Source of the DNA: Inhella inkyongensis
GTDB lineage: Bacteria; Pseudomonadota; Gammaproteobacteria; Burkholderiales; Burkholderiaceae_C
DNA length: 64,000 nt
Assembly (NCBI RefSeq): GCF_005952805.1
Contig: NZ_CP040709.1
Span: 1,984,001-2,048,000 of the forward strand
Direction of reading: 5' to 3'
The notes under the pieces were generated by a model, which made no database searches, was not told the DNA's origin, and was given only the letters and a program-made list of their open reading frames with translations. This document shows positions 55,702 to 64,000 of this stretch, in pieces (the stretch's first letter is position 1; every line of letters starts with the position of its first letter). The position numbers and the translations under genes were made by a program.

Positions 55702-57672
55702 CTATTCCCCTGCAGCGCCCAGGATCTGCTCGACCTGCTCGCTCAAGTCCAGCCATTGCAACTCGGCGGCATCCACCTCGTCGCCCAGGGCCTTGAGGCG
55801 GCGGCCGATGTCGGCGATGCGCGCTGGCGCGGCGCTCCCTAGGCTCAGTTCCTCTTCCAGTCGGGCGCGCTCCTGGCCCCAGGCTTTGAGCTGGCGGTCC
55901 AGCGCGTCCATCTGCTTGCGCAAGGGAGCGGCCTGCTGGCGCAGCGCAGCGGCGGCCTTGCGGTCCTCGCGCTGGGCCACGGCGGGCGGCGGCGGTGGAG
56001 CCGCCACAACGGGGGCCGCAGCGGGGCTCGCAGATGGGGCGCGCCCGGCCTTGAGCGCGCGCGCGGCCTCCTTGCTTTGCTCCAGCAGCCAGCGCTGATA
56101 GTCGTCCAAGTCGCCATCGAAGGGGCCGAGGACGCCCTTGGCCACCAGCCAGAATTCGTCGCAGACCTCGCGCAGCAGCGCGCGGTCGTGGCTGACCAGC
56201 ATCACCGTGCCCTCGAACTCGTTGAGCGCCATCGACAGCGCTTCGCGCGTCTGCAGATCCAGGTGGTTGGTGGGCTCGTCTAGCAGCAGCAGATTGGGGC
56301 GCTGCCACACCAGCATGCACAGCACCAGGCGGGCCTTTTCACCGCCCGAGAGGCTGCCCACGGCCTGGTTGACCATGTCGCCGGTGAAGCGGAACTGGCC
56401 GAGAAAATCGCGCAGCTCCTGTTCGCGCCCTGGCGGGCCCACGTCCTTGGCCAGGCGCACCATGTGCGAGAGCGGCCCCTCGTCGGGGCGCAACACATCG
56501 AGCTCCTGCTGGGCGAAGTAGCCGATCGACAGGCCCTTGCCCTCGGTCATCTCGCCTGCCAGCAGCGGCAGGTCGCGGGCGATGGTCTTCACCAGTGTGG
56601 ACTTGCCCTGGCCGTTGGCGCCCAAGATGCCGATGCGCTGGCCGGCCAGCACGCTGCGGTTCACGCCCGTCACGATGGCCGTCTCACCGTATCCACAGGC
56701 GACATCGCTGAGCGCCAGCATGGGGTTGGGCAGGCTGGCGGGTTCGCGGAACTCGAAGGCGAAGTCGGACGCCGCCAGCACCGGGGCCAGCTTCTCCATG
56801 CGCTCCAGGGCCTTGACCCGACTTTGGGCCTGCTTGGCCTTGCTGGCCTTGGCCTTGAAGCGGTCGATGAAGCTCTGCAGGTGCTTGATGCGGTCCTGCT
56901 GCTTCTCGAAGCTGGCCTGCTGCAGCACCTGGGCCTGGGCGCGCAGGGTCTCGAAGGCCGTGTAATTGCCGCCCCAGCGCGTGAGTTTGGCGTGTTCCAG
57001 ATGCAGGGTCACGCGGGTGATCGCGTCCAGGAACTCGCGGTCGTGGCTGATCACCAGCAAGGTGCCGGGGTAGCGCGCCAGCCAGGCCTCCAACCAGACC
57101 AGGGCGTCCAGGTCCAAGTGGTTGGTGGGCTCGTCCAGCAGCATCAGCTCGGCCGGATTGATCAGCGTGCGGGCCAGTTGCAGGCGCATGCGCCAGCCGC
57201 CCGAAAAGCTGTTCACTGGCGCATCCAGTTGGTCGCCCTTGAAGCCCAGGCCCAGCAGCAGGGCCTGCGCGCGCGCGCGGGCGTCGAAGGCGCCGGCGTC
57301 TTGCAGCGCGGCATGGGCCTCGGCCATCAACAGGCCGTCGTGGGCATCCTCAGCGGCCTGCAACTGGGCGCGCGCCTTGAGCAAGGTCAGGTCGCCATCC
57401 AGCACGAAATCGGTGGCGCCCTGTTCGGTCTCGGGCAGGTCCTGCGCCACTTCCGAAAGCCGCCAGGTCGGCGGCATCTCAGCGTCGCCGGCGTCGGCCT
57501 GCAGGCGCCCGGCCAAAAGCGCGAACAGGCTGGACTTGCCCGCACCGTTGGCGCCCACCAGGCCGATGCGTTCGCCGGGTTGCAGGGTGACGTTGGCGCT
57601 GTCCAGCACCACTTTGGTGCCTCGCCTGAGGGTGAGGTTCTTCAGAGAAATCAAGGGAGGGGCCGGTGCCAC
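55702..57672 (-). CDS. ABC-F family ATPase, YheS/Uup-like
   Basis: A 656-residue protein with two ABC ATPase domains and no membrane segments. Domain 1: VGANGAGKSS, SFSGGWRMRLQLA, LLDEPTNHLD. Domain 2: LGANGQGKST, SLSGGEKARL, LLDEPTNHLD. The linker between them is basic (KAKASKAKQAQSR), and the C-terminus has a Pro-rich stretch and a coiled coil. ABC-F proteins of this kind act on the ribosome. The start is the GTG at 57672, since the first strand (ISLKNLTLRRG) follows directly. Confidence 0.9.
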   Translation of the reverse strand: MAPAPPLISLKNLTLRRGTKVVLDSANVTLQPGERIGLVGANGAGKSSLFALLAGRLQADAGDAEMPPTWRLSEVAQDLPETEQGATDFVLDGDLTLLKARAQLQAAEDAHDGLLMAEAHAALQDAGAFDARARAQALLLGLGFKGDQLDAPVNSFSGGWRMRLQLARTLINPAELMLLDEPTNHLDLDALVWLEAWLARYPGTLLVISHDREFLDAITRVTLHLEHAKLTRWGGNYTAFETLRAQAQVLQQASFEKQQDRIKHLQSFIDRFKAKASKAKQAQSRVKALERMEKLAPVLAASDFAFEFREPASLPNPMLALSDVACGYGETAIVTGVNRSVLAGQRIGILGANGQGKSTLVKTIARDLPLLAGEMTEGKGLSIGYFAQQELDVLRPDEGPLSHMVRLAKDVGPPGREQELRDFLGQFRFTGDMVNQAVGSLSGGEKARLVLCMLVWQRPNLLLLDEPTNHLDLQTREALSMALNEFEGTVMLVSHDRALLREVCDEFWLVAKGVLGPFDGDLDDYQRWLLEQSKEAARALKAGRAPSASPAAAPVVAAPPPPPAVAQREDRKAAAALRQQAAPLRKQMDALDRQLKAWGQERARLEEELSLGSAAPARIADIGRRLKALGDEVDAAELQWLDLSEQVEQILGAAGE

Positions 57673-57755
57673 GCCGCCTTCACAACTGGCAGGGGCGCGA
57701 AATCAAAAGGGGCGAATGCTAACTGGCGCGCCCCCTCCGTTCTTCTCTTGGACCG

Positions 57756-58289
57756 TCAGAGTCGCCGAGCTGCGCTGCAGCGGTCTGCCGCGCTGTAGAG
57801 GGTCTGATCTTCCAAAGTGATGCGGTTGAGCAGGGCCTCAATGAGGACTCGGCCTTCCGCGTTGAATGCGGCGGGCGATGCTCGAATTTTTTCCGTACCC
57901 GACCAATGTGTGCAAAAGCGTTCGAAGCGTTGGGCCAGGCATCCCAGCTCAGCTTGAAACTGTCGCGCCAATTTGGCGACCTCGGAGCTCTCGCTATGCA
58001 GCAAGGCCGGGTAGAGCAGGTAGTCCTCTGCAATGAAATGCTCGCCCAGCAGTCCGCGAAGTTCATTCAGCGCTTGATGCAACTGCGTCGCATCGAGCCC
58101 CCCTGAATCGTGCGAGAGCATGCAACGCAAGGCCTCAAGCCTGGTTCTCAACCGCTCATGCTGTTGACGCAATTCCGCCGTGGCGATCTGGGGGATGGGC
58201 TCCGAAATAGAGGGTTCGATGCGGCGCCAAAGCCGCGCCCACCATCCAGTCGGTCTCTCTGTCGCGGAAGGGGGCGATGGCGCGCGCAT
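57756..58289 (-). CDS. hemerythrin-like HHE-domain protein
   Basis: A 177-residue, mostly helical protein. His/Glu residues spaced along helices (LRQQHERLRTRLEAL, LGEHFIAEDYLLYPAL, ITLEDQTLYSAAD) fit a hemerythrin-type di-iron or cation site, though the last helix has Glu-Asp where many members have His-Glu. The first ~35 residues are Pro/Ser-rich and basic. Possible roles are oxygen, NO or iron sensing. The 180 bp upstream to 58469 contain no gene. Confidence 0.7.
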   Translation of the reverse strand: MRAPSPPSATERPTGWWARLWRRIEPSISEPIPQIATAELRQQHERLRTRLEALRCMLSHDSGGLDATQLHQALNELRGLLGEHFIAEDYLLYPALLHSESSEVAKLARQFQAELGCLAQRFERFCTHWSGTEKIRASPAAFNAEGRVLIEALLNRITLEDQTLYSAADRCSAARRL

Positions 58290-58469
58290 GACAGTCTCCC
58301 GGATTAACGCCCCTCGTTCCGGCTCTTCCTGGCCTTGAGAATGGGCGGGTCTGGCGCCTGATTCTGTGGAATGCCGCCCCGGATGGGAACAGCCTCCGCA
58401 AATAATGTCCGAAACATCGCGGGAACTTGCATTCCGTCAAGGCGACTTTCAGCTCGCACCGCACTCAGG

Positions 58470-59342
58470 TCAGATGGCGGCCAATAGTTGATCGCGCGTC
58501 AGCAGCAGCACCATGTCGTCGCCCGCCGAAGTGCTGAGCCAAACCGGCTGCAGCTGCGGGAACGCCGCCTCGAAGAAGGGGCGCTCGTGGCCAATCTCCA
58601 GTACCAACACGCCGTGCTCGGTCAGCCGGTCGGGCAGGTCAGCCAGGAGCTGCCGGATGAAGTCCATGCCATCGGTGCCGCCGGCCAGTGCGAGTACCGG
58701 CTCGGCGCGGAACTCGGGTGGCAGCTCGGCCATGGACTGCGCATTCACATAGGGTGGGTTGCACAGCACCAAGTCGAAGCGCTGGGCGGCCACGGCGGCC
58801 AGGCCGTCGCCCTGGACCAATTGAATGCGCGACTGCAGCCCGTGGCGTTCGACATTGCGCGCGGCAACCGCCAGGGCCTCAGGGCTCAGATCGGCCCCGG
58901 TGACACTGACTTCGGGCCAGGCCATGGCGGCCAGCACGGCCAGCGAGCCGTTGCCGGTGCACAGATCCAGCACCTGGGTGCTGCTGGGGTCCAGCCAGGC
59001 ATCAAAGCTGCCTTCAGCAATCAGCTCGGCGATGAAGCTGCGCGGCACGATGGAGCGCGCATCGATGAAGAAGGGCACACCCTGCAGCCAGGCCTCGCCG
59101 GTGAGGTAAGCGGCCGGTTGGCGGGTGGTGATGCGGCGCTCGATCAGGGCCTCGATCTGCGCGGCCTGCTCGGGGCTGAGCGGGTCGTCGGCGTGTTCGT
59201 CCAGCGTGTCCAGCGGATGCTGCAGCTGCCACAGCGCCAACCAGGCGGCCTCGTCGAAGGCGTTTAGCGTGCCTTGGCCAAAGGCCACACCGGCTGCTTG
59301 CAGGCGCGCGGCGCCGGCCTCAATGGCTTGAATCAGGGTCAC
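58470..59342 (-). CDS. prmB: ribosomal protein L3 N5-glutamine methyltransferase
   Basis: SAM-dependent enzyme methylating a Gln of ribosomal protein L3. The 290-residue protein has the SAM motif [16 protein letters not shown] and the catalytic [10 protein letters not shown]. The GTG at 59342 overlaps the dapE stop (GTGA). PrmC is related, but the helical N-domain and PRSFIAELI region favour PrmB. Confidence 0.92.
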   Translation of the reverse strand: MTLIQAIEAGAARLQAAGVAFGQGTLNAFDEAAWLALWQLQHPLDTLDEHADDPLSPEQAAQIEALIERRITTRQPAAYLTGEAWLQGVPFFIDARSIVPRSFIAELIAEGSFDAWLDPSSTQVLDLCTGNGSLAVLAAMAWPEVSVTGADLSPEALAVAARNVERHGLQSRIQLVQGDGLAAVAAQRFDLVLCNPPYVNAQSMAELPPEFRAEPVLALAGGTDGMDFIRQLLADLPDRLTEHGVLVLEIGHERPFFEAAFPQLQPVWLSTSAGDDMVLLLTRDQLLAAI

Positions 59343-60487
59343 AGCAGCAGGTTCTCGAAAGTGCGCCGGTAAATGGCGGTGAGCGGATCCAGATCGGCCA
59401 CGGTCACCCATTCATTGAGTTGGTGAATGCTGGCGTTGATGGGGCCGAACTCCACCACCTGGGGGCAGAGTTTGGCGATGAAGCGCCCATCCGAGGTGCC
59501 CCCGGTCGTGGACAGTTCGGCGGCCACCCCGGTCTCGGCCCGGATGGCCGCTGTCATGGCCTGGGTGAGCGTGCCAGGCTCGGTCAAAAAGGGCTCACCG
59601 CCCAGTACCCAGTCGATCTGGTATTCGAGCCCATGGGCCTCCAGCACAGCCTGCACCCGGGCCTTGAGCGCCTCCGGCGTGCTGGCGGTGGAGAAGCGGA
59701 AGTTGAAGTCCAGCACCGCGCTACCCGGGATCACATTGCCGGCTCCCGTGCCGGCTTGGATGTTGCTGACCTGAAAGCTGGTGGGCGGGAAGTGGGCATT
59801 GCCTTCGTCCCAGCGCATTGCCGCCAGTTCTGCCAGTGGCGCGGCCAGTTGGTGGATGGGGTTGCGGGCCAACTGCGGATAGGCCACATGGCCCTGGATG
59901 CCCTTGACGGTGAGCCGGCCGCTGAGCGAGCCGCGGCGGCCGTTCTTGATGGTGTCGCCCAGTCGTTGGACCGAGGTCGGCTCACCGACGATGCAGGCGT
60001 CCAGGCGCTGGCCACGACGCTTCAGCTCCTGGACGACATGCACCGTTCCATGCAGGGCCGGGCCTTCTTCGTCACTGGTCAGCAACAGGGCCAGGCTGCC
60101 TGGGTGTTCGGGGTGGGCGCGCACAAAGGCCTCGCAGGCCACCACAAAGGCGGCCAGCGAACTCTTCATGTCGGCCGCGCCGCGCGCGTAGAGCCGGCCG
60201 TCGCGATAGCTGGGCGTGAAGGGGGGCGTGGTCCAGGCGTCCAACGGGCCGGTGGGCACCACATCGGTGTGGCCGGCCAGCACCAGCACCGGGGCTTGAG
60301 CGTCACGGCCCGGTCGGATGGCCCAGAGGTTGGACACCGCTGCCTCCTTGGGGCCGGCATCCAGCCGCTCGCAGGCAAAGCCCAGGGCCTGCAGGCGCTC
60401 GCTGATGAGGTCCAGACAGCCGGCATCGGCCGGCGTGACGGAGGGCCGCGCCAGCAGCGCCTCCAGCAGTTCGAGGGTGGGGCTCAA
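59339..60487 (-). CDS. dapE: succinyl-diaminopimelate desuccinylase
   Basis: Di-zinc M20-family hydrolase making LL-diaminopimelate for lysine and cell wall. The 382-residue protein has metal ligands in AGHTDVVP, in GAADMKSS and in SDEEGPA. The start is a TTG at 60487 that overlaps the pilU stop (TTGA); no ATG lies nearby in frame, and the family start is preserved. It belongs with dapD and dapC of the same cluster. Confidence 0.95.
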   Translation of the reverse strand: MSPTLELLEALLARPSVTPADAGCLDLISERLQALGFACERLDAGPKEAAVSNLWAIRPGRDAQAPVLVLAGHTDVVPTGPLDAWTTPPFTPSYRDGRLYARGAADMKSSLAAFVVACEAFVRAHPEHPGSLALLLTSDEEGPALHGTVHVVQELKRRGQRLDACIVGEPTSVQRLGDTIKNGRRGSLSGRLTVKGIQGHVAYPQLARNPIHQLAAPLAELAAMRWDEGNAHFPPTSFQVSNIQAGTGAGNVIPGSAVLDFNFRFSTASTPEALKARVQAVLEAHGLEYQIDWVLGGEPFLTEPGTLTQAMTAAIRAETGVAAELSTTGGTSDGRFIAKLCPQVVEFGPINASIHQLNEWVTVADLDPLTAIYRRTFENLLL

Positions 60488-61641
60488 TCTTCCTGCGTCA
60501 CGTCGAGCGTGATCTCGGTAAAGGTCGCGGCGTCTGCCGGTCCGTCATCAGCGGCCACCGGCGCGCGGGAAACCGGGGCGCTGGCGTTCTGCAGGCGCCA
60601 GAGCAGGTTGGTTGGCGAATCGGCAAAGGCCAGGCCCTCTTCGCGGCTGATGGTGCCGTTTTCGATCAGCTTGGCGAAGTGCTCTTCATAGGTCTGAGAG
60701 CCCTCGGCCATGGATTTCTCCATCGCTTCCTTGACGCCGTTGAAGTCGCCCTGTTCGATCATTTCGCCCACCAGCTTGGTGTTCATCATGATCTCGACCA
60801 CCGGCACGCGACCGCCGGTCTGTGCCCTCACCAGGCGCTGCGAAATGATGGCCTTCAGGCCGGCAGCCAAGTCACCCAGCAGGGCCGGGCGGCTTTCCGG
60901 CGGATAGAAGGACAAGATGCGGTTCAGCGCGTGATAGCTGTTGTTGCCGTGCAGGGTGGCCAGCACCAGGTGTCCGGAGAGCGAATACGAGATGGCCGCC
61001 GTCATGGTGTCGCGGTCGCGAATCTCGCCAATCAAGATGCAGTCAGGCGCCTGGCGCAGGCAGTTCTTCAACGCAATCTGCAGGCTGGCGGTGTCGCGTC
61101 CGATCTCGCGCTGGTTCACCACCGAGCGCTTGTTCTGGAACAGGTACTCGATCGGGTCCTCGATGGTGAGGATGTGGCCCGAGAGGGTCTGGTTGCGCTT
61201 TTCCAGCATGGCTGCCAGCGTGGTGCTCTTGCCCGTGCCGGTGGCGCCCACCATCAGCACCAGGCCGCGCTTTTCCAGCACCAGGGAGCCCAGGCTCTCG
61301 GGGAGCTTGAGCGAGTCCATCGACGGGATGGTGTGCGAGATATGGCGGAACACCGCCGCGATCGAACCGCGCTGGCGAAAGCCACTCAGGCGGAAACTGC
61401 CCACTTTGGGGATGGAGATGGCCAGGTTCAGTTCGCCATGCTCATCCAGCTCGGCCAGTTCCTTGGGCTGCAGCAACTCGCCGATCAGCTGGCGCGGCTG
61501 GTTCACGGCCAGGGGTTGGTCCGAGAGCTGCACCACCTGACCGTTGAGCTTGATCAGCACCGGCATATTGGCCGACAGGTAGCAATCGGACGCACCCTTC
61601 TCGGCCATCAGGCGCAGGATGCGCTCCATATTCCCGGACAT
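60484..61641 (-). CDS. pilU: type IV pilus retraction ATPase PilU
   Basis: Accessory hexameric retraction ATPase of type IV pili. The 385-residue protein has Walker [10 protein letters not shown] and the Asp box/Walker B region [31 protein letters not shown] and the C-terminal [15 protein letters not shown] pattern favour PilU over PilT. A frame open further upstream is not used: AGGAAG sits before the ATG at 61641. The Pro/Ala-rich tail ends in an acidic stretch. It is unusual in lying between dapD and dapE, co-oriented and overlapping dapE. Confidence 0.88.
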   Translation of the reverse strand: MSGNMERILRLMAEKGASDCYLSANMPVLIKLNGQVVQLSDQPLAVNQPRQLIGELLQPKELAELDEHGELNLAISIPKVGSFRLSGFRQRGSIAAVFRHISHTIPSMDSLKLPESLGSLVLEKRGLVLMVGATGTGKSTTLAAMLEKRNQTLSGHILTIEDPIEYLFQNKRSVVNQREIGRDTASLQIALKNCLRQAPDCILIGEIRDRDTMTAAISYSLSGHLVLATLHGNNSYHALNRILSFYPPESRPALLGDLAAGLKAIISQRLVRAQTGGRVPVVEIMMNTKLVGEMIEQGDFNGVKEAMEKSMAEGSQTYEEHFAKLIENGTISREEGLAFADSPTNLLWRLQNASAPVSRAPVAADDGPADAATFTEITLDVTQED

Positions 61642-61669
61642 GCTGATCTTCCTTTCTGGTGCCTGGATC

Positions 61670-62515
61670 TCAGGCCCTGAGTAGCTCGTTGATCGAGGTC
61701 TTGGCGCGGGTCTGCGCATCGACCTTCTTGACGATGATGGCAGCGTACAGGTTGTAGCGCCCGCCATCGCGCGGCAGGCTGCCGCTGATGACGACCGAGC
61801 CGGCGGGCACGCGGCCGTACGTTGTCTCACCCGTCTCACGGTCGTAGATGGGGGTGCTTTGGCCGATGTAGACGCCCATCGAGATGACCGAATGCTCCTC
61901 GACGATCACGCCCTCGACGATTTCGGAGCGCGCGCCGATGAAGCAGTGGTCTTCGATGATGGTGGGGTTGGCCTGCAGCGGCTCCAGCACGCCGCCGATG
62001 CCCACGCCGCCGCTCAGGTGCACGTTTTTGCCAATCTGCGCGCAGCTGCCCACGGTGGCCCAGGTGTCCACCATCGCGCCTTCGTCCACATAGGCGCCGA
62101 TGTTCACGTAGGACGGCATCAGCACCACGTTCTTGCCCAGAAAGCTGCCGCGCCGGGCCACCGCCGGCGGCACCACGCGCACGCCGCTGGCACGGAACTG
62201 TGCCTCGCCCCAGCCTTCAAACTTGGTGGGCACCTTGTCGAAATAGGCCAGGTGGCCGGCATCGGCGTCGCCCATGGGGCGGTTGTCGTTCAGACGGAAG
62301 CTCAGCAGCACCGCCTTCTTGATCCACTGGTGGACTTCCCACTGTCCTACGCCTTGCCGCGAAGCCACGCGCAGGCGGCCGGCATCCAGCTCAGCCAGCA
62401 CATGGGCCACGGCCTCGCGCACGGCGGCGGGGGCGGCGTTGGGGCTGAACTCGGCGCGCTGTTCCCAGGCGGCTTCGATGGTGGCTTGCAGGCTTGTTTG
62501 TGCGCTGGTGCTCAT
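61670..62515 (-). CDS. dapD: 2,3,4,5-tetrahydropyridine-2,6-dicarboxylate N-succinyltransferase
   Basis: Left-handed beta-helix acyltransferase of the succinylase lysine pathway. The 281-residue protein shows the hexapeptide pattern in the middle ([40 protein letters not shown]). The ATG overlaps the dapC stop (ATGA). It precedes pilU by 28 bp. Confidence 0.96.
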   Translation of the reverse strand: MSTSAQTSLQATIEAAWEQRAEFSPNAAPAAVREAVAHVLAELDAGRLRVASRQGVGQWEVHQWIKKAVLLSFRLNDNRPMGDADAGHLAYFDKVPTKFEGWGEAQFRASGVRVVPPAVARRGSFLGKNVVLMPSYVNIGAYVDEGAMVDTWATVGSCAQIGKNVHLSGGVGIGGVLEPLQANPTIIEDHCFIGARSEIVEGVIVEEHSVISMGVYIGQSTPIYDRETGETTYGRVPAGSVVISGSLPRDGGRYNLYAAIIVKKVDAQTRAKTSINELLRA

Positions 62516-63723
62516 GACTGACTCTCGATGAATTGACGGATGCGCTGCGCGGCTTCAAGGCAGGCTTGCACCTCGGCCACCAGGGCCATGCGTACACGCC
62601 CCTGGCCGGGATTGCGTCCCGTCATCGGGTTCGTGCGCGCCAGCAAACTGCCGGGCAGCACCTGGACATTGCATTCTGCGAGCAATGCCTTCGTCAGCTC
62701 GATATCGCAGCCTCCGTATAGCTGCTCGGGCACTCCAGCCCAAAGGTAGAAGCCGGCGTCAGGCGCGCTCACCTCCAGCACATCCTGCAGCAGAGGCAGC
62801 ACGGCCTGGAACTTGGCCTGGTAGGCCGCGCGGTTCTCCGCCACATGGGTCTCGTCGCTCCAGGCCGCCATGCTGGCGGCTTGCACCACCGGGCTCATGG
62901 CGCTGCCGTGATAAGTGCGGTAGAGCGTGAAGGTCTTGATGAGCTCGGCGTCTCCCGCCACAAAGCCGCTGCGCAGGCCCGGCACCGAGCTGCGCTTGGA
63001 CAGGCTGGTGAAGCTGATGAGGCGGCGGAAGTCGCTGCGGCCCAGTCGCGCTGCGGCCTCCAGCGCACCCAGCGGCGGGGTGTCGCCCAGGAAGATCTCG
63101 GAGTAACACTCGTCGGCGGCGATCACGAAGCCGTGCCGGTCGCTCAGCTCAAAGAGACGCTGCCACTCATCCAGTGGCATCACCGCGCCACTGGGGTTGC
63201 CCGGGGTGCAGACATAGACCAGCTGGGTCTTGGCCCACACGGTGTCGGGAATGGCCCCCCAGTTTGCCGCGAAGTTGCGCGCGGGGTCGCTGTCGGCAAA
63301 GGCCAGTTCGGCGCCGGCCAATAGGGCGGCCCCTTCATAGATTTGGTAGAAGGGGTTGGGCACCAGCACCGTCGCGCCGGGGCGGCTGGAGTCCACCACC
63401 GTCTGCGCAATGGCAAACAGCGCCTCACGCGAACCATTGCAGGGCAGGACCTGGGTGGCCGGGTCCAGGTGCAGGCCGTAACGGCGCTGAATCCAAGCAG
63501 CAATTGCCGCTCGCAGCTCGGGCGCACCGGCCGTGGCCGGGTAGTTGGAAAGCCCAGCCAGGTTGTCCCGCATGGCTTCCAGCACCACAGTCGGCGCCGG
63601 GTGGCGCGGCTCCCCCAGGCCCAGGCTGATGGCGCGCAGCGCGGGGTTAGGCGCAATGCCCACCTGCAGCGCGCGCAGGCGCTCAAAGGGGTAGGGCTGC
63701 AGCAGCTCCAGGCGCGGGTTCAT
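62512..63723 (-). CDS. dapC: succinyldiaminopimelate transaminase
   Basis: Class I PLP aminotransferase giving N-succinyl-LL-diaminopimelate. The 403-residue protein has the PLP Lys in [18 protein letters not shown], with [11 protein letters not shown] and DECYSEIF. Context with dapD and dapE settles the substrate. I chose the ATG at 63723, sharing bases with the queF stop (TGATG); the frame remains open upstream inside queF. Confidence 0.94.
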   Translation of the reverse strand: MNPRLELLQPYPFERLRALQVGIAPNPALRAISLGLGEPRHPAPTVVLEAMRDNLAGLSNYPATAGAPELRAAIAAWIQRRYGLHLDPATQVLPCNGSREALFAIAQTVVDSSRPGATVLVPNPFYQIYEGAALLAGAELAFADSDPARNFAANWGAIPDTVWAKTQLVYVCTPGNPSGAVMPLDEWQRLFELSDRHGFVIAADECYSEIFLGDTPPLGALEAAARLGRSDFRRLISFTSLSKRSSVPGLRSGFVAGDAELIKTFTLYRTYHGSAMSPVVQAASMAAWSDETHVAENRAAYQAKFQAVLPLLQDVLEVSAPDAGFYLWAGVPEQLYGGCDIELTKALLAECNVQVLPGSLLARTNPMTGRNPGQGRVRMALVAEVQACLEAAQRIRQFIESQS

Positions 63724-64000
63724 CAGAGCGGCAGCATGCCGTTCTCTTGGGGGAAGCTGGCGCCGCCGAACTCCACCGGGGCCTGGGGCTTCCAGCCCTT
63801 CTTGCGGTGCTCGACCACCACATTCGTGTAGATGCCGCCGCGCACATACCAGCGGGCCTTGACGCGGCAGAAGCGCGGCTTGGTGACCTTGACGATGTCG
63901 TCCAGGATCTGGTTGGTCACCGCTTCGTGGAAGGCGCCCTCGTCGCGGTAACTCCACATATACATCTTCAGGCTCTTGAGCTCGACGCACCATTCATCGG
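63723..64000 (-). CDS. queF: 7-cyano-7-deazaguanine reductase, N-terminus outside window
   Basis: The C-terminal ~92 residues of the NADPH-dependent preQ0 reductase of queuosine synthesis. Visible motifs are [20 protein letters not shown] (substrate-binding Glu; the family ExxSxK region), [14 protein letters not shown] and [15 protein letters not shown]. The gene continues past the right edge, so its length class is not known. The stop overlaps the dapC start. Confidence 0.92.
   Translation of the reverse strand, partial: DEWCVELKSLKMYMWSYRDEGAFHEAVTNQILDDIVKVTKPRFCRVKARWYVRGGIYTNVVVEHRKKGWKPQAPVEFGGASFPQENGMLPL

Overview
The window is 64 kb of GC-rich chromosome from a betaproteobacterium, most likely of the order Burkholderiales (Rubrivivax/Roseateles/Inhella-type relatives). 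The main argument is gene order: leuC - entericidin lipoprotein - leuD - leuB - asd - fimV - truA - trpF - trpB - trpA - accD - folC - SPOR protein - cvpA - purF - metZ is, as I know it, a typical Burkholderiales arrangement. The left end is accessory (surface polysaccharide genes and a giant repeat protein). The rest is mostly core metabolism. I see no insertion sequence, prophage or CRISPR array.

Layout. (1) 1-5901, minus strand: a surface-sugar operon with two glycosyltransferases and the four genes for a CDP-3,6-dideoxyhexose precursor: a ferredoxin-type reductase (E3), rfbF, rfbG and rfbH (E1, cut by the window edge). (2) 6049-14970, minus: one 2973-residue protein made almost wholly of about 340 octapeptide repeats, ending in a calcium-loop module. 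(3) 15426-23632: a divergent GntR/FCD regulator and a propionyl-CoA to succinyl-CoA operon (methylmalonyl-CoA mutase, MeaB GTPase, pccB, pccA, epimerase), with a perfect 16-bp palindrome at the divergent promoter. (4) 23695-30488: a small Lys-rich protein, a periplasmic solute-binding protein, a LysR regulator, leucine biosynthesis and asd. (5) 30651-44346: fimV, truA, trpFBA, accD, folC, SPOR, cvpA, purF, metZ and gltX, many joined by 4-bp start/stop overlaps. (6) 44393-45177: a tandem duplication of a tRNA-Ala/Glu/Asp trio. (7) 45237-50118: a kleisin/KITE/SMC trio resembling the MksBEF condensin. (8) 50152-58289: assorted genes, including a dienoyl-CoA isomerase-like crotonase, a 2OG oxygenase, an esterase, lexA with a Cdd1-like partner, asparaginase, Ohr, an ABC-F ATPase and a hemerythrin-like protein. 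(9) 58470-64000, minus: queF (partial), dapC, dapD, pilU, dapE and prmB, tightly packed.

How the parts work together. The CDP-sugar genes would feed the two glycosyltransferases. The propionate operon holds every step from propionyl-CoA to succinyl-CoA plus the mutase chaperone. The lysine genes dapC, dapD and dapE lie in one cluster, and asd lies elsewhere in the window. LexA has two tandem boxes upstream and a helix-hairpin-helix protein downstream.

The most unusual items are the octapeptide-repeat giant, with its 1227-bp higher-order repeat, and the SMC trio, which starts about 20 bp after the tRNA terminator.
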